Assembly (NCBI GenBank): GCA_965204665.1
Contig: OZ242002.1
Span: forward strand, 1 to 64,000
Direction of reading: 5' to 3'
DNA length: 64,000 nucleotides
Source of the DNA: Nemesobacter sp965204665
GTDB taxonomy: Bacteria > Desulfobacterota_D > UBA1144 > Nemesobacterales > Nemesobacteraceae
Made by a program: the position numbers and the translations under genes. Shown here one piece after another: positions 1 to 8,253 of this stretch. The notes under the pieces are model-generated. The model had not been told where the DNA came from. It worked only from the letters and a program-made list of their open reading frames with translations, and did not search any database. Positions within the stretch are counted from its first letter, which is position 1, and each line of letters starts with the position of its first letter.

Positions 1-1
1 C

Positions 2-781
2 ACCATCCACGGCGGAGACGGAATCGATTACATCAAAGGAGTAGCAGGCAATGATACGCTCAACGGCGATGCGGGGTCGGACATTCTCAGCGGCGACGAG
101 GGTGATGATACGCTCAACGGCGGAGACGGGAAGGACCTTTTTTATCTCGTTGACTTCGGCAATGACACCTATAACGGCGGCGCCCCGGCAGGGACTGCTC
201 TCAGTAATAATGTTAACGCTGATGTTATAATCTTAGGCGGAGTTCCTACTAATCCGCGTGGTGCGGTGGGGAACTCGAAGATTGGTATTTTAACTTTCAG
301 GTCGACTCCACGAGGTGCAACCATTGATCTCGCCACCGGGTCTTTTGATGCCAGTACTCATGGAGGGGGGACGAAAACACTTACAGGTATTGAGAATGTT
401 TTCGGCGGAACCGGCAACGATACCATCAGCGGAGATGCCATGGGAAATCATCTCTCCGGGCACGGTGGAAACGATACGCTTAACGGAAGAGCCGGAAACG
501 ACCTGCTTGATGGAAACGCCGGTACTGATAACCTTACAGGCGGCGCCGGTGCCGACACTTTCAGAATGAGGTACAGTCACAGAAGCAACAAGGATGAGAT
601 TACGGACTTCAACGCATCTCAGAACGATATAATTCGGTTCGAAGGTTTTCCAAAAGGATCTACGCTGACGGGGTCGGGCAATACGCTCACTGTAGGATCA
701 GACGATTTATTCGATGTGCAGGATACCGCCACGGCGAATGCAATCCGTAATACACCGGCCTTGTATGAATTTACAGACTGA
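2..781 (+). CDS. RTX (hemolysin-type) calcium-binding repeat protein, C-terminal part
   Basis: The reading frame is open from the left edge, so the start lies outside the window. The visible 259 residues carry glycine/aspartate-rich nonapeptides of the GGxGxDxLx kind in two blocks (for example GGDGID, GNDTLNGDAGSD, GDDTLNGGDGKD near the edge, and GNDTISGD, GNDTLNGRAGNDLLDG, GGAGADTF further on). These fold into calcium-binding parallel beta-rolls in secreted RTX toxins, proteases and adhesins. The end (GADTF, then ITDFNASQNDIIRF) matches the usual RTX C-terminus, which normally carries the uncleaved type I secretion signal. A hairpin follows the stop. The functional domain is upstream and unseen, so toxin, protease or adhesin cannot be told apart. 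No type I exporter genes are in the window. Confidence 0.85.
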   Translation, partial: TIHGGDGIDYIKGVAGNDTLNGDAGSDILSGDEGDDTLNGGDGKDLFYLVDFGNDTYNGGAPAGTALSNNVNADVIILGGVPTNPRGAVGNSKIGILTFRSTPRGATIDLATGSFDASTHGGGTKTLTGIENVFGGTGNDTISGDAMGNHLSGHGGNDTLNGRAGNDLLDGNAGTDNLTGGAGADTFRMRYSHRSNKDEITDFNASQNDIIRFEGFPKGSTLTGSGNTLTVGSDDLFDVQDTATANAIRNTPALYEFTD

Positions 782-799
782 GTTCAATCGGTTCCGGTG

Positions 800-826
800 A
801 AGTTGTTTCCCCGAAAGGAACAACTT
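800..826 (+). terminator. Hairpin after the RTX gene, possible terminator
   Basis: Perfect 8-bp arms AAGTTGTT (800-807) and AACAACTT (819-826) with an inner CC/GG pair. Only a weak T-rich tail follows, so termination is plausible rather than certain. It lies 19 bp after the RTX stop codon. Confidence 0.45.
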
Positions 827-975
827 GTATTCATTAAGTTCCGTTCGAAAATCAGGGTCTCAAGAAATTGAGGCCTTGATTTCTGCAGTGAAGGGATGCA
901 ATGTCCGTCCGACTCGCGGGGTTCCCCGATAATTTTTATATTGAATCGGAGGAGAAGATTCCATATTCTCTCGAA

Positions 976-997
976 AAGTTCAGTTTAGTCTGAACTT
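976..997 (+). repeat. 22-bp near-palindromic direct repeat, left copy
   Basis: This 22-mer begins AAGTTCAG and ends CTGAACTT, so it is itself an inverted repeat (AAGTTCAG/CTGAACTT). A copy with 3 mismatches in the same orientation lies at 2944-2965, on the other side of the transposase gene. It could be a target duplication of the IS that has drifted, or a pre-existing regulatory or terminator hairpin. Confidence 0.5.
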
Positions 998-1003
998 GCA
1001 GAA

Positions 1004-2929
1004 CAGTTTTGACATAACTATCTGATATTATTAATAAAGTAAAAAACAACCATGTTAGTTACTGGACAGGTTTGAGTTTGACCCCCAGTAATTCGAAAGC
1101 TTTCTGCTGCAGCTCGGTGGGTTGAGTCATGATTTCAAACGGCTCGGCATTGTCCGACGGCGCCACCACTTTATTCCTGCAGATAGTGGCCAGGTCATCA
1201 AGCAGTGTGCGGAAACTGTGCACAGGTTCTCCTGAAGTTGCGCGTCTGCTCCGGGCTTTGTTTCGGGCTGAAGACGAAACCTCCGCACGCTCCACTACCG
1301 ATGACCGCTCTCTCTGTGCTTCTTCAGGGTTCTCGTCGTCAAACAGCAGCGGTCTGAGACTCCGGCGCATGTGCCACTCAACGTAATAGGCCAGCATGCA
1401 CAACAATACGTGTGCACGCACCCGGTCTGCTCTGTAGTGATAGACAGGTCTAACCTTCAGATCCACAGTCTTGAAACTGCGGAATGCACGCTCCACCGCG
1501 CTCAGACTCTTATAGGCCCGCACAGTCTGCTCGGCATCAAGTTCATCTGCAGGCACGCCGGTGCGCACTATGTATATACCGTCAAGAGCTGATTCAGCCG
1601 CTATGGAATCGCTTTTACGCCGATATTCAAATGTATTGTCCGTGATCTTCAGTTCAAAGTGCTTGCCCATCTTATATCTGCCGATCACCTTTCCCACCCG
1701 AAGCGCAATCTTTTCCCTGCCTTCGAGTCTGCGCTTGTCCCGCCTGGTCGCATCAACAATGGAATCAAGCGCCTCTTCGGTGGATTTCAATAAATCCTCA
1801 CGTTTACGCTTCCGCCTGAACGCCGACTGTTTGTTGCGGCACACTATCAGACGCTCCCCGGGATAGTCATCGCTTCTTATCTCGGCCAGGTCCGTATCAT
1901 CGAACAACGAAAGTTGTACAGCACCGGATACGACCAGACTGCTGACGGCCGTTGTACGCAGCGCGCTGATCCAGTCCAGCCCCGCGGGCTCGACCTCATC
2001 ACGGATGCGCGCCTCGGTCAGCATGCCCCTGTCACCGACAAGTACAATACGGGACAGTCCGAAGCGATTACGTATCTTGTCGATCTGTACACTCAACGTC
2101 CCGGGGTCGGCGGTGTTTCCTTCGAAGACTTCCACGGCAACGGGACATCCCTCATCATTGCACAGCAGGCCGAATACTATCTGCATCTTCCCTTTCCTGC
2201 CGTCTCTCGAGTATCCGAACTGCGCAGGAGAACAGCACTTCCCCTCAAGGTATGCGGATGTGAGATCGTAGAGTACAAGCGACCCGTCCCGCAGATGACG
2301 TTCAGCCAGGCGCCGTTCAATGGTACCTCGGCGCTGTAATAACCAGTCCACAGTATCGTAAAGTTCGTTCTCGTCGACATTCTCTATGTCGAGCATCTCT
2401 GCAAGGGAACTGCCTGCAGTCCCGGAAGCTGATCCTCGTGCAGTTGCCGGCTTTGAGCCCGGAAAGAGTATGCGGGCGACTATGAGTGCCGGAATACATT
2501 CACGCCGTGCAGATGGAGAAGAGCCGATTATGTGGTCAAGTTTCAGTTTACGTAATGTTCCGAGAACAGCTGCGACATGTCCGTGCGGAAGAGACCGGAT
2601 TATATCGAAGACTTCGCAGGGGTCGGAGACAGCACGACCGCCTTTGAGCAGCACACGCAGTCCTTCAATCACTTCAGGCGGCAGTTTGGACAGGTTGGCG
2701 AGTGTGCGTTTGTGAGCTCTTCCGTCTTTCCAATACGATTCCCGCAGCAGTATGGCGGGAGGAGAATTTCTGTTCGGGACGCTTTCTATGTACATGATTA
2801 GGATTATAAACTGATAAATAAGTGATGTCAAGCAAGAAATAACAGAAACATTATATTATACATGGACAGGCCGTCAGCTGAAAAACAGGTAAAAATGAAG
2901 TGTTATGAGCAGGTTATGTTAAAAACAGG
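1004..2929 (-). mobile_element. IS1634-family insertion sequence (IS4 superfamily)
   Basis: One full-length transposase gene lies between candidate imperfect terminal inverted repeats: CAGTTTTGACATAACT at 1004-1019, and GGTTATGTTAAAAACAGG at 2912-2929, whose reverse complement begins CCTGTTTTTAACATAACC. The TIR call is by eye. The boundaries could be off by a few bases. IS1634 elements are known for unusually long target duplications, and 22-bp similar direct repeats (976-997 and 2944-2965) lie just outside these ends. The element appears intact, which suggests fairly recent activity. Confidence 0.6.
1059..2795 (-). CDS. IS1634-family DDE transposase
   Basis: Cut-and-paste type transposase of about 578 residues when started at the ATG giving MYIESVPNRN; a longer frame exists to 2831 but its extra N-terminus is hydrophobic and unlike the family. 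The RNase H-like catalytic core is visible: first Asp in SLVLYDLTS (about residue 177), second Asp in LVGDRGM (about residue 255), and the conserved YKSLSAVERAFRSFK block that supplies the catalytic Glu. The N-terminal region (SYWKDGRAHKRTLANL) is also typical of the family. No frameshift or premature stop is seen, and the length is normal for IS1634 transposases, so it is probably functional. It is the only gene in the element and reads on the opposite strand to the RTX gene. Confidence 0.92.
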   Translation of the reverse strand: MYIESVPNRNSPPAILLRESYWKDGRAHKRTLANLSKLPPEVIEGLRVLLKGGRAVSDPCEVFDIIRSLPHGHVAAVLGTLRKLKLDHIIGSSPSARRECIPALIVARILFPGSKPATARGSASGTAGSSLAEMLDIENVDENELYDTVDWLLQRRGTIERRLAERHLRDGSLVLYDLTSAYLEGKCCSPAQFGYSRDGRKGKMQIVFGLLCNDEGCPVAVEVFEGNTADPGTLSVQIDKIRNRFGLSRIVLVGDRGMLTEARIRDEVEPAGLDWISALRTTAVSSLVVSGAVQLSLFDDTDLAEIRSDDYPGERLIVCRNKQSAFRRKRKREDLLKSTEEALDSIVDATRRDKRRLEGREKIALRVGKVIGRYKMGKHFELKITDNTFEYRRKSDSIAAESALDGIYIVRTGVPADELDAEQTVRAYKSLSAVERAFRSFKTVDLKVRPVYHYRADRVRAHVLLCMLAYYVEWHMRRSLRPLLFDDENPEEAQRERSSVVERAEVSSSARNKARSRRATSGEPVHSFRTLLDDLATICRNKVVAPSDNAEPFEIMTQPTELQQKAFELLGVKLKPVQ

Positions 2930-2943
2930 AGAATTTTTCCCGC

Positions 2944-2965
2944 AAGTTCAGCTTAGTCCGAGCTT
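2944..2965 (+). repeat. 22-bp near-palindromic direct repeat, right copy
   Basis: AAGTTCAGCTTAGTCCGAGC plus TT; 19 of 22 positions match the copy at 976-997. It lies 14 bp outside the proposed right end of the insertion sequence. Confidence 0.5.
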
Positions 2966-3284
2966 CACCTGTTAAAAACTCGGAACGGTCAATGTGGTGC
3001 CGGGATACAGGTGAATTCAACCTGTCGTTTGCACTGGAAGGAAATCGGTTCGGACCGGTGTTAAGCAGGTCAAATGCCCTTTGTCGCCCAAGTATCGGCG
3101 AAGCAGTTACAGATGGTACGGTTGTCTCAGGATGACCGGGGACAGGGCAAAGAAAAGTCAATGACTGAGAGCATTGTCGAGTTTTCCGGTAAGGTTCTGA
3201 AACTATGAACAGGAAGATCAATATACGGATCAACACTGACAACCTTCAGAGAGTTTGTAACGAACCTTCTTTTATTCGCGGGTC
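2966..3284 (+). other. Non-coding stretch between the IS and the thiolase gene
   Basis: About 320 bp with no gene I can support. A minus-strand frame of about 107 codons exists here, but it has no ribosome binding site, no recognisable motif and an unlikely composition. I see no convincing terminator for the thiolase gene. Confidence 0.5.
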
Positions 3285-4439
3285 TTATCTCCCTAGAATA
3301 CTAACGACGCAGGTTATTCCGTCCATAGCAGGTTGCGCTCCTCCCATGGTCTCAATGATGCCGACCTTCGAATCTTTTACCTGACGTTCAGGCTCCACTT
3401 CTTCTCTCAGCTGCCTTACGATTTCTGCAGTCTGAAGAAGTCCTGTGGCTCCAACGGGATGCCCCCTTGAAAGAAGCCCGCCGCTCGGGTTAACCGCGAC
3501 CTTGTCTCCTCCTACCCAAGTGCTTTTCTCATCTATAAGCCTCGCCCCCTCTCCCTTTTCGCAGAAGCCTAAAGATTCAACAACCATCATCTCGGCTATT
3601 GAGAAAGCATCATGTATTTCGGCCACATCCATGTCTTCCGGCCCGAGCCCGGCCATTTCATAAGCCATCCGGGATGTTCTCCACACGTTTTCAGAAGGGT
3701 CGCAGGTAAGTCCTTCAGGGCTACTGTATTTTCCGGATTGGGCAACGCAACCGAGAATTTTTATCGGCATTTTACCAGCAAGTTCTTCGACCAGTTCCTC
3801 CGAACACAGCACGGCCGCAGCCGCGGCATCACCGACCGGACAGCACATGTTCCTGGTAAGAGGGTCTGCGATCACCGGCGCCTGAAGCACTTCTTCTACA
3901 GTGGTGGTTTTTCTGTATTGAGCAAGAGGATTAAGAGAGGCATGATGACGGCTTTTTACAACTACTTCTGCAAGTTGCTCAACCGAGACTCCATATTCGG
4001 CCATATATTTGGAAGCTCTTATGGCGTAAAGTCCCGGCATTCCCATTCCTATGGAAACCTCAAGGTCATCTTCCTCAAGGGGCAACGGACCTCCGGAGAG
4101 AATTCTGCTCAGATTTTCCACCCCCAACGCAAGAGCTATGTCGTATTGTCCGTAGGCGACTGTTCTCCATGCTTCCCAGAGTGAAAGTGTCCCGCTTCCG
4201 CAGGCTCCTTCAACATTTATAGTCGGTTGTCCGACAAGCCCTATGTCTTTAAGAGCCCTCTGTCCGACACCCATTCCTTGGTATACGTGACCGCAGAACG
4301 CTATTTCTATTTTTCGTGCATGAATTCCCGAATCCTTTATCGCTGACCAAGCCGCTTCCCTTGCCAAAACATGGGCAGGCTTGTCGGGAAATCTTCCACA
4401 GGCGGTATTTCCAACCCCTATTATATAGACATCTCTCAT
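3285..4439 (-). CDS. Thiolase family protein (acetyl-CoA acyltransferase / SCP2-type)
   Basis: Thiolase-fold protein of 384 residues, probably a cytosolic acyl-CoA C-acyltransferase acting in fatty-acid or lipid degradation or condensation. The nucleophilic Cys is at residue 80 in NVEGACGSGT, the active-site His at 327 in GGLLSRGHPVGATG, and a second Cys at 377 near the C-terminus (DGITCVVSILG). This arrangement is that of the SCP-x/lipid-transfer thiolase subgroup rather than classical FadA. In many genomes that subgroup sits next to a small OB-fold/zinc-ribbon (DUF35) partner; none is seen here. The gene starts at an ATG preceded by AGGAGG and is divergent from the nitroreductase gene across a 196-bp control region. 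Substrate unknown. Confidence 0.88.
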   Translation of the reverse strand: MRDVYIIGVGNTACGRFPDKPAHVLAREAAWSAIKDSGIHARKIEIAFCGHVYQGMGVGQRALKDIGLVGQPTINVEGACGSGTLSLWEAWRTVAYGQYDIALALGVENLSRILSGGPLPLEEDDLEVSIGMGMPGLYAIRASKYMAEYGVSVEQLAEVVVKSRHHASLNPLAQYRKTTTVEEVLQAPVIADPLTRNMCCPVGDAAAAAVLCSEELVEELAGKMPIKILGCVAQSGKYSSPEGLTCDPSENVWRTSRMAYEMAGLGPEDMDVAEIHDAFSIAEMMVVESLGFCEKGEGARLIDEKSTWVGGDKVAVNPSGGLLSRGHPVGATGLLQTAEIVRQLREEVEPERQVKDSKVGIIETMGGAQPAMDGITCVVSILGR

Positions 4440-4521
4440 CGCTCTCCTCCTAACTTACACTTTCAATTTTACTTGCTAATCTGTTACTGAAATTTACATA
4501 AAACAGCCTTGTTTGTAAAAT

Positions 4522-4559
4522 TTCAGGAATTTTCGTTTTTCTGGGTGAATTTTCCTGAA
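4522..4559. promoter_or_regulatory. Inverted repeat TTCAGGAA-N22-TTCCTGAA, candidate operator
   Basis: Perfect 8-bp arms at 4522-4529 and 4552-4559 inside flanking AT-rich sequence, centred about three helical turns apart, in the divergent thiolase/nitroreductase intergenic region. A TATTAT box at 4568-4573 directly follows the right arm and could be the -10 of the nitroreductase promoter; no good -35 is seen. A repressor or activator binding site is an inference. Confidence 0.4.
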
Positions 4560-4589
4560 TTTCATGGTATTATAGAGATAATAAAGTCG

Positions 4590-4611
4590 TTTAGAGTCCT
4601 ACTACTCTAAA
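4590..4611 (+). promoter_or_regulatory. 5'-UTR hairpin before the nitroreductase gene
   Basis: Perfect 8-bp arms TTTAGAGT (4590-4597) and ACTCTAAA (4604-4611) with a 6-nt loop, ending 12 bp before the strong AAGGAGG ribosome binding site. It may stabilise the mRNA or be part of an operator. No U-tract, so it is not a terminator. Confidence 0.4.
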
Positions 4612-4635
4612 AGAATATCCAATAAGGAGGTTATT

Positions 4636-5643
4636 ATGAGTAATGTACCAAGTGCCAGCGAAGTTAACGTGATGGACACGTTCAACGCTATAGGAACAAG
4701 AAGGTCTATAAGGTGGTATGAACCCCACAAGCAAGTTGAGAAGTGGAAGATTCAGGCCATGTTGGAAGCGGCCAGGCTTGCTCCTTCAGCAGGTAACTTC
4801 AATGGACAAAGAGCAATAGTTGTATACAGAGAAGAAGACCCTGAGATATGGGAATTTATATCCGATTGGAGCCAGATCACAACGCAGATGGCTCCCGTAC
4901 TCGTGTTCTGGTGTTATGATATGTCCAACTATGATACCCAAGGACAGTCAATACATGATCTTATGAGAACCGGAGCGCTCGACAAGGCTCACGGTTGGGA
5001 ATACGACAGGGTATCGAATCTGTTTCCGCTTCCAGGACTTCTTCCTGACGCGATACTTCATCGTCTGGCTGCTATCGATCTAGGTAATGCGATAGAAAAT
5101 GCGATACTCACCGCCACTGCGCTGGGTTTAGGCACCTGCCTCAACGGTGCAAGTGGTGGAGCTAGAAGAAATACCAAGGCGAAATTCGGTCTGCCCGACA
5201 CCTACGTGTTCAGTTGGCTTATGACTGTCGGTTATCCCGCGGAAAAGATGGATGGCGGCGGTGCGAGGTGCCGTCCTCCGTTTGATACCATGTTCTTTGA
5301 GAAAAGAGTCGGAAACGCTTTCCCTAGGGACCCCGAAGTAGTGAGTCTTCTCGAGGACCTGAACATGCTTCAACCGGCAGGTCCGCTTCCCGGAAGGCTT
5401 GAGGAGATCAACAAGCTTACCAGACGTTTCGGTCTCGGGGACGAATGGCTTACAGACTGGAAGTTTGAGGAATCTCAACTCGGAGAAGTTGCAGGAGATA
5501 AAAAATTCACTCATCTCAGCAGAGAGGAGGTATTGAATTCCGCCGCAGGCTCATCTCAAGACCCGTCCGGCTTTAAACTCGCCCCGACTGTAAAGAGGGA
5601 GAAGATTGAGGAGTACAGAAAAGAGAAAGGAATTGAGGACTGA
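4636..5643 (+). CDS. Nitroreductase family protein with C-terminal extension
   Basis: FMN-dependent NAD(P)H oxidoreductase fold of 335 residues. Visible family features are the N-terminal TRRSIRWYEP segment (FMN phosphate-binding arginines), LEAARLAPSAGNFNGQ, and the glycine-rich ALGLGTCLNGASGG block followed by SWLMTVGYPAEK. The nitroreductase core ends near residue 215-220. About 115 further charged residues (RDPEVVSLLEDLNML onwards) are not part of the usual fold and I do not recognise them. The start is fixed by AAGGAGG seven bases upstream. A 63-codon gene follows 22 bp later with its own strong ribosome binding site, so the two are probably cotranscribed up to the terminator at 5875-5917. 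Substrate unknown; nitro-compound, quinone or flavin chemistry are all possible. Confidence 0.88.
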   Translation: MSNVPSASEVNVMDTFNAIGTRRSIRWYEPHKQVEKWKIQAMLEAARLAPSAGNFNGQRAIVVYREEDPEIWEFISDWSQITTQMAPVLVFWCYDMSNYDTQGQSIHDLMRTGALDKAHGWEYDRVSNLFPLPGLLPDAILHRLAAIDLGNAIENAILTATALGLGTCLNGASGGARRNTKAKFGLPDTYVFSWLMTVGYPAEKMDGGGARCRPPFDTMFFEKRVGNAFPRDPEVVSLLEDLNMLQPAGPLPGRLEEINKLTRRFGLGDEWLTDWKFEESQLGEVAGDKKFTHLSREEVLNSAAGSSQDPSGFKLAPTVKREKIEEYRKEKGIED

Positions 5644-5665
5644 TATAAACTAGGAGGTTTTTAAA

Positions 5666-5857
5666 ATGGCAGAAATAACCATAAACATTCCGGATCCTAT
5701 TCATAACAAAATCAAGAAAAGAGCCGAACAGACGAATAACAACGAGGTCGGCATTATAATCGCCAATCTCGCTCTTACTTTCGGTACTTCGGATTATGAC
5801 CATACGAAATGGATCAAGAACCTGAAAGGACAGGACGACGCGTCCAAGCCTTGGTAA
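5666..5857 (+). CDS. Small protein with ribbon-helix-helix-like pattern
   Basis: 63 residues preceded by AGGAGG at ideal spacing, so very probably translated. The N-terminus reads as one short strand (ITINIP), a charged helix (DPIHNKIKKRAEQTN), a turn, and a second hydrophobic helix (EVGIIIANLALTFG). That is the layout of MetJ/Arc (ribbon-helix-helix) DNA-binding proteins and antitoxins. The C-terminal 25 residues are polar (TKWIKNLKGQDDASKPW). Sequence support for the family is weak and I infer it from the pattern only. If correct it could autoregulate the operon through the inverted repeats upstream. No toxin-like partner is adjacent. Confidence 0.65.
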   Translation: MAEITINIPDPIHNKIKKRAEQTNNNEVGIIIANLALTFGTSDYDHTKWIKNLKGQDDASKPW

Positions 5858-5874
5858 GGTATATAAAGAATTAG

Positions 5875-5917
5875 AAAAAGGGAGATGTCGCCGCTCATGG
5901 TGCCGTCTCCCTTTTTT
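5875..5917. terminator. Bidirectional intrinsic terminator
   Basis: AAAAAGGGAGA ... TCTCCCTTTTTTT: stem GGGAGATG (5880-5887)/CGTCTCCC (5904-5911) flanked by A- and T-tracts. It ends the nitroreductase operon on the plus strand and hflX (stop at 5965) on the minus strand. Confidence 0.85.
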
Positions 5918-5964
5918 TACTTGCTTGCGCATGGATAAAGTCGTAGGACTGACCAACCCCAGCC

Positions 5965-7668
5965 TTATACTATGTTGCGTTCTAAGCGTTGCGCGGGGTT
6001 CCCGATGCCTGCCCGCGGACTGAGATTCTCACCGGTTATACTTTCCTCAACAGACTTTTCGATATACAGAAGCAACTCATTCATACCGGTGTTGTTTTTT
6101 GCCGACACAAACGGTACATGCGGATAAGTTCCGCGAAGCGATACTTGCGCGTCCGTTTGGTCTGATTTGTTGAATATCATGATGCTCGGTATGTCTTCGT
6201 ATTCCATGGATTCCATTATCTTCATTACGGATTCAATCTTATCCTGTATTTCTGAATCGCTTGCGTCTGCAACATGGATCAGCATGTCAGCTTCGCCTAT
6301 TTCTTCAAGCGTAGCCCGAAACGCATTCACAAGTTCCTCGGGAAGTTTGCTTATAAAGCCCACGGTATCCGTCATAAGCACCCGGGTTCCTCCGGGAAGC
6401 ATCACCTTTCTGGTTGTAGGATTCAGAGTCGAAAAAAGTTTGTTCTCGGTATAGACAGCGGATTTGGTCAGACGGTTGAAAAGGGTCGATTTACCGGCGT
6501 TCGTATATCCGACGAACGACAGGATTGGAATCTTTGAGTTCTTTCGGTTTTTTCTGGTGTGCTTTCTTCTTCTGGACAGATCATCAATTTGCCGTTCAAG
6601 ATATTCAATCTGTTTTCTTGTACTTCTTCTTTCCTGCTCAAGTTTCTTTTCACCAGGTCCTCTGGTTCCTATTCCACCGCCGAGTTGTGAAAAACCTGCC
6701 CCCCTACCCTTGAGCCTCGGCAAATCGTACTGAAGTTCCGCCAGCTTGGCTTGAATTTTACCCTCGTTCGTCTTTGCATGGCGGGCGAATATCTGTATTA
6801 TAAGTTGACTTCTGTCTATTACTTCGAGTCCTGATTCTTCGGCGACCGCCGAGGCTTGCGCGGGAGTTAATTCAGTGTCGAAAACAAGAGTGTCCGCTCC
6901 CAGGTGCTTTGCGTGAAGAGCTATTTCCCTTAGTTTTCCCCGACCGACAAGATAACGAGGGTCCATCCTTTTTCTCGTCTGGACCACGCTGTCGAGAACT
7001 ATCTTCTCTGCCGAAACCGCGAGAGAGTTAAGTTCTTTGACCGATTGTTCAGCCAGATATCGAAACTTGGTGCTGAATCCGACAAGAATAACTCCCTCTC
7101 TGTTTTCATTGCCTCCGTTTTTGAGAAAGGCGCGACGAAGCCGCTGTTCGACTTCCTCTATTCTTCTCTCGAAATTGATGGTCAACCGGCTCGGGTCGGA
7201 ACACCTTGAAACTTCCCATTTCTTTTCATTTTTCTGTCCGTCGGATGGAACTAGGACAGCGTATTCAAGTCCCTTCCGAGTACCGTCCGTACCCGCGTAA
7301 AGCGACACCATCGCATCCAGTCTCTGGTTTGCGAGAGCGGCTAAATCGCCTTCAGTAAGACCCGATTTCTTGATTCTGGTCCTTACTATACGAAACCCTC
7401 TAAGTCTATACTTCGCTTTTCTTCTTCTGCCCAGCAGTTTTTCAAATGGAAAATCAGAAGGCTCCCCCATAAAGACAAATCTGGTTTTGCCTTTACGATC
7501 AACAAGTACAGTCAGATTCTTTTCAAGTTCGCTTGAGACTATTTGTAGATTGCGGGCGAATTCAAGGGTTAAAAGACTGTCGCGGGGGATTTTTCTCCTG
7601 TATAATCTGAGGCCGTTTTTAAGGTCGCTTTTGGTAAGGCCTGAAGTGTCGCCGTATAGTCTCTCTAT
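5965..7668 (-). CDS. hflX: GTPase HflX (ribosome-splitting factor)
   Basis: HflX binds the 50S subunit and splits or recycles ribosomes, mainly under stress. Visible are the HflX N-terminal domain (DPRYLVGRGKLREIA), the GRGAGFSQLGGGIGTRGPGE linker, and the GTPase with G1 GYTNAGKST, G3 DTVGF and G4 NKSD. The first ATG (7470) gives 501 residues, but the frame stays open upstream and encodes about 66 more residues with LYGDTSGLTKSDLKNGLRLY and LEFARNLQIVSSELEKNL. These match the extra N-terminal domain of long HflX proteins. No ATG, GTG or TTG lies there. An AUA codon at 7668, preceded by GGGAGAGG, is the best start. It is divergent from the next gene, 42 bp away. Function sure, exact start uncertain. 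Confidence 0.9.
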   Translation of the reverse strand: MERLYGDTSGLTKSDLKNGLRLYRRKIPRDSLLTLEFARNLQIVSSELEKNLTVLVDRKGKTRFVFMGEPSDFPFEKLLGRRRKAKYRLRGFRIVRTRIKKSGLTEGDLAALANQRLDAMVSLYAGTDGTRKGLEYAVLVPSDGQKNEKKWEVSRCSDPSRLTINFERRIEEVEQRLRRAFLKNGGNENREGVILVGFSTKFRYLAEQSVKELNSLAVSAEKIVLDSVVQTRKRMDPRYLVGRGKLREIALHAKHLGADTLVFDTELTPAQASAVAEESGLEVIDRSQLIIQIFARHAKTNEGKIQAKLAELQYDLPRLKGRGAGFSQLGGGIGTRGPGEKKLEQERRSTRKQIEYLERQIDDLSRRRKHTRKNRKNSKIPILSFVGYTNAGKSTLFNRLTKSAVYTENKLFSTLNPTTRKVMLPGGTRVLMTDTVGFISKLPEELVNAFRATLEEIGEADMLIHVADASDSEIQDKIESVMKIMESMEYEDIPSIMIFNKSDQTDAQVSLRGTYPHVPFVSAKNNTGMNELLLYIEKSVEESITGENLSPRAGIGNPAQRLERNIV

Positions 7669-7710
7669 TTTACCTCTCCCTCGACAAGTATAATATATTG
7701 CTCGGAGAAT

Positions 7711-8253
7711 TTGAAGCGGATTCTCCGAAACAAGATGGGGTCCCAGACAAAATTACAGAATCCGAGATATAAAAAGCCGATGGAACCAGAAAAAGAAACT
7801 CGGATAGAAGAGTTCTATGATAAGCAGAAAACATTGGATATTGCTGATACAGTATCCTCTGAAACCAGAAAAGTTAAAGATTTTCTTTTCCGAAGTTTTG
7901 ATAGATATATAGAGTCACTTAACTCTCAATATGGAAAAGACTCGATAAGCGTGCTCGACCTACCCAAAAGTCTCATATCCCCGCTTTTCGGATCAGGAGA
8001 ACATGAGCCGGGATTTCTGATCAATTTCGGCAGAGAAAAAATTGTTGTGGTTTTCTACGGGAAAGAAAACGACTTTACATTTGTTGGAAGAAAAACCGAA
8101 TCCAGTTCCTTGAGTCCTCGGAAAAATCTCAAATTGCTTCAGATTTTCTGGAAACAGGAAGAAACCGAGGAATACTCCTTCAGCGACAGCACCGGGTCCG
8201 GAATCAGAACCACGGAACTTATCCGAAGAATAGTTTTCTGGGGAGTGACTTAA
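7711..8253 (+). CDS. Hypothetical protein, 180 residues
   Basis: I do not recognise this protein. It is highly charged, without signal peptide or membrane segment. The N-terminal 45 residues are lysine/glutamate-rich and probably disordered. A helix (KVKDFLFRSFDRYIESLN) is followed by a likely beta-rich part (EPGFLINFGREKIVVVFYG, FTFVGRKTESS) and a C-terminal helix (TTELIRRIVFW). The start is unclear: TTG at 7711 has GGAG three bases upstream, while ATG codons at 7735 and 7780 have no ribosome binding site. The gene is divergent from hflX. Its stop overlaps the stop of a convergent 38-codon frame. Confidence 0.6.
   Translation: MKRILRNKMGSQTKLQNPRYKKPMEPEKETRIEEFYDKQKTLDIADTVSSETRKVKDFLFRSFDRYIESLNSQYGKDSISVLDLPKSLISPLFGSGEHEPGFLINFGREKIVVVFYGKENDFTFVGRKTESSSLSPRKNLKLLQIFWKQEETEEYSFSDSTGSGIRTTELIRRIVFWGVT

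Noticed and set aside
290..580. Minus-strand frame of 96 codons inside the RTX gene
   Set aside because: It is the antisense shadow of the repeat region; Gly/Asp-rich codons leave long open antisense frames.
1129..2801. Several plus-strand frames opposite the transposase
   Set aside because: They lie fully antisense to a complete, motif-bearing transposase and have no motifs or ribosome binding sites.
2919..3242. 107-codon minus-strand frame between IS and thiolase
   Set aside because: No ribosome binding site, no homology pattern, Arg/Ser/Pro-rich chance translation.
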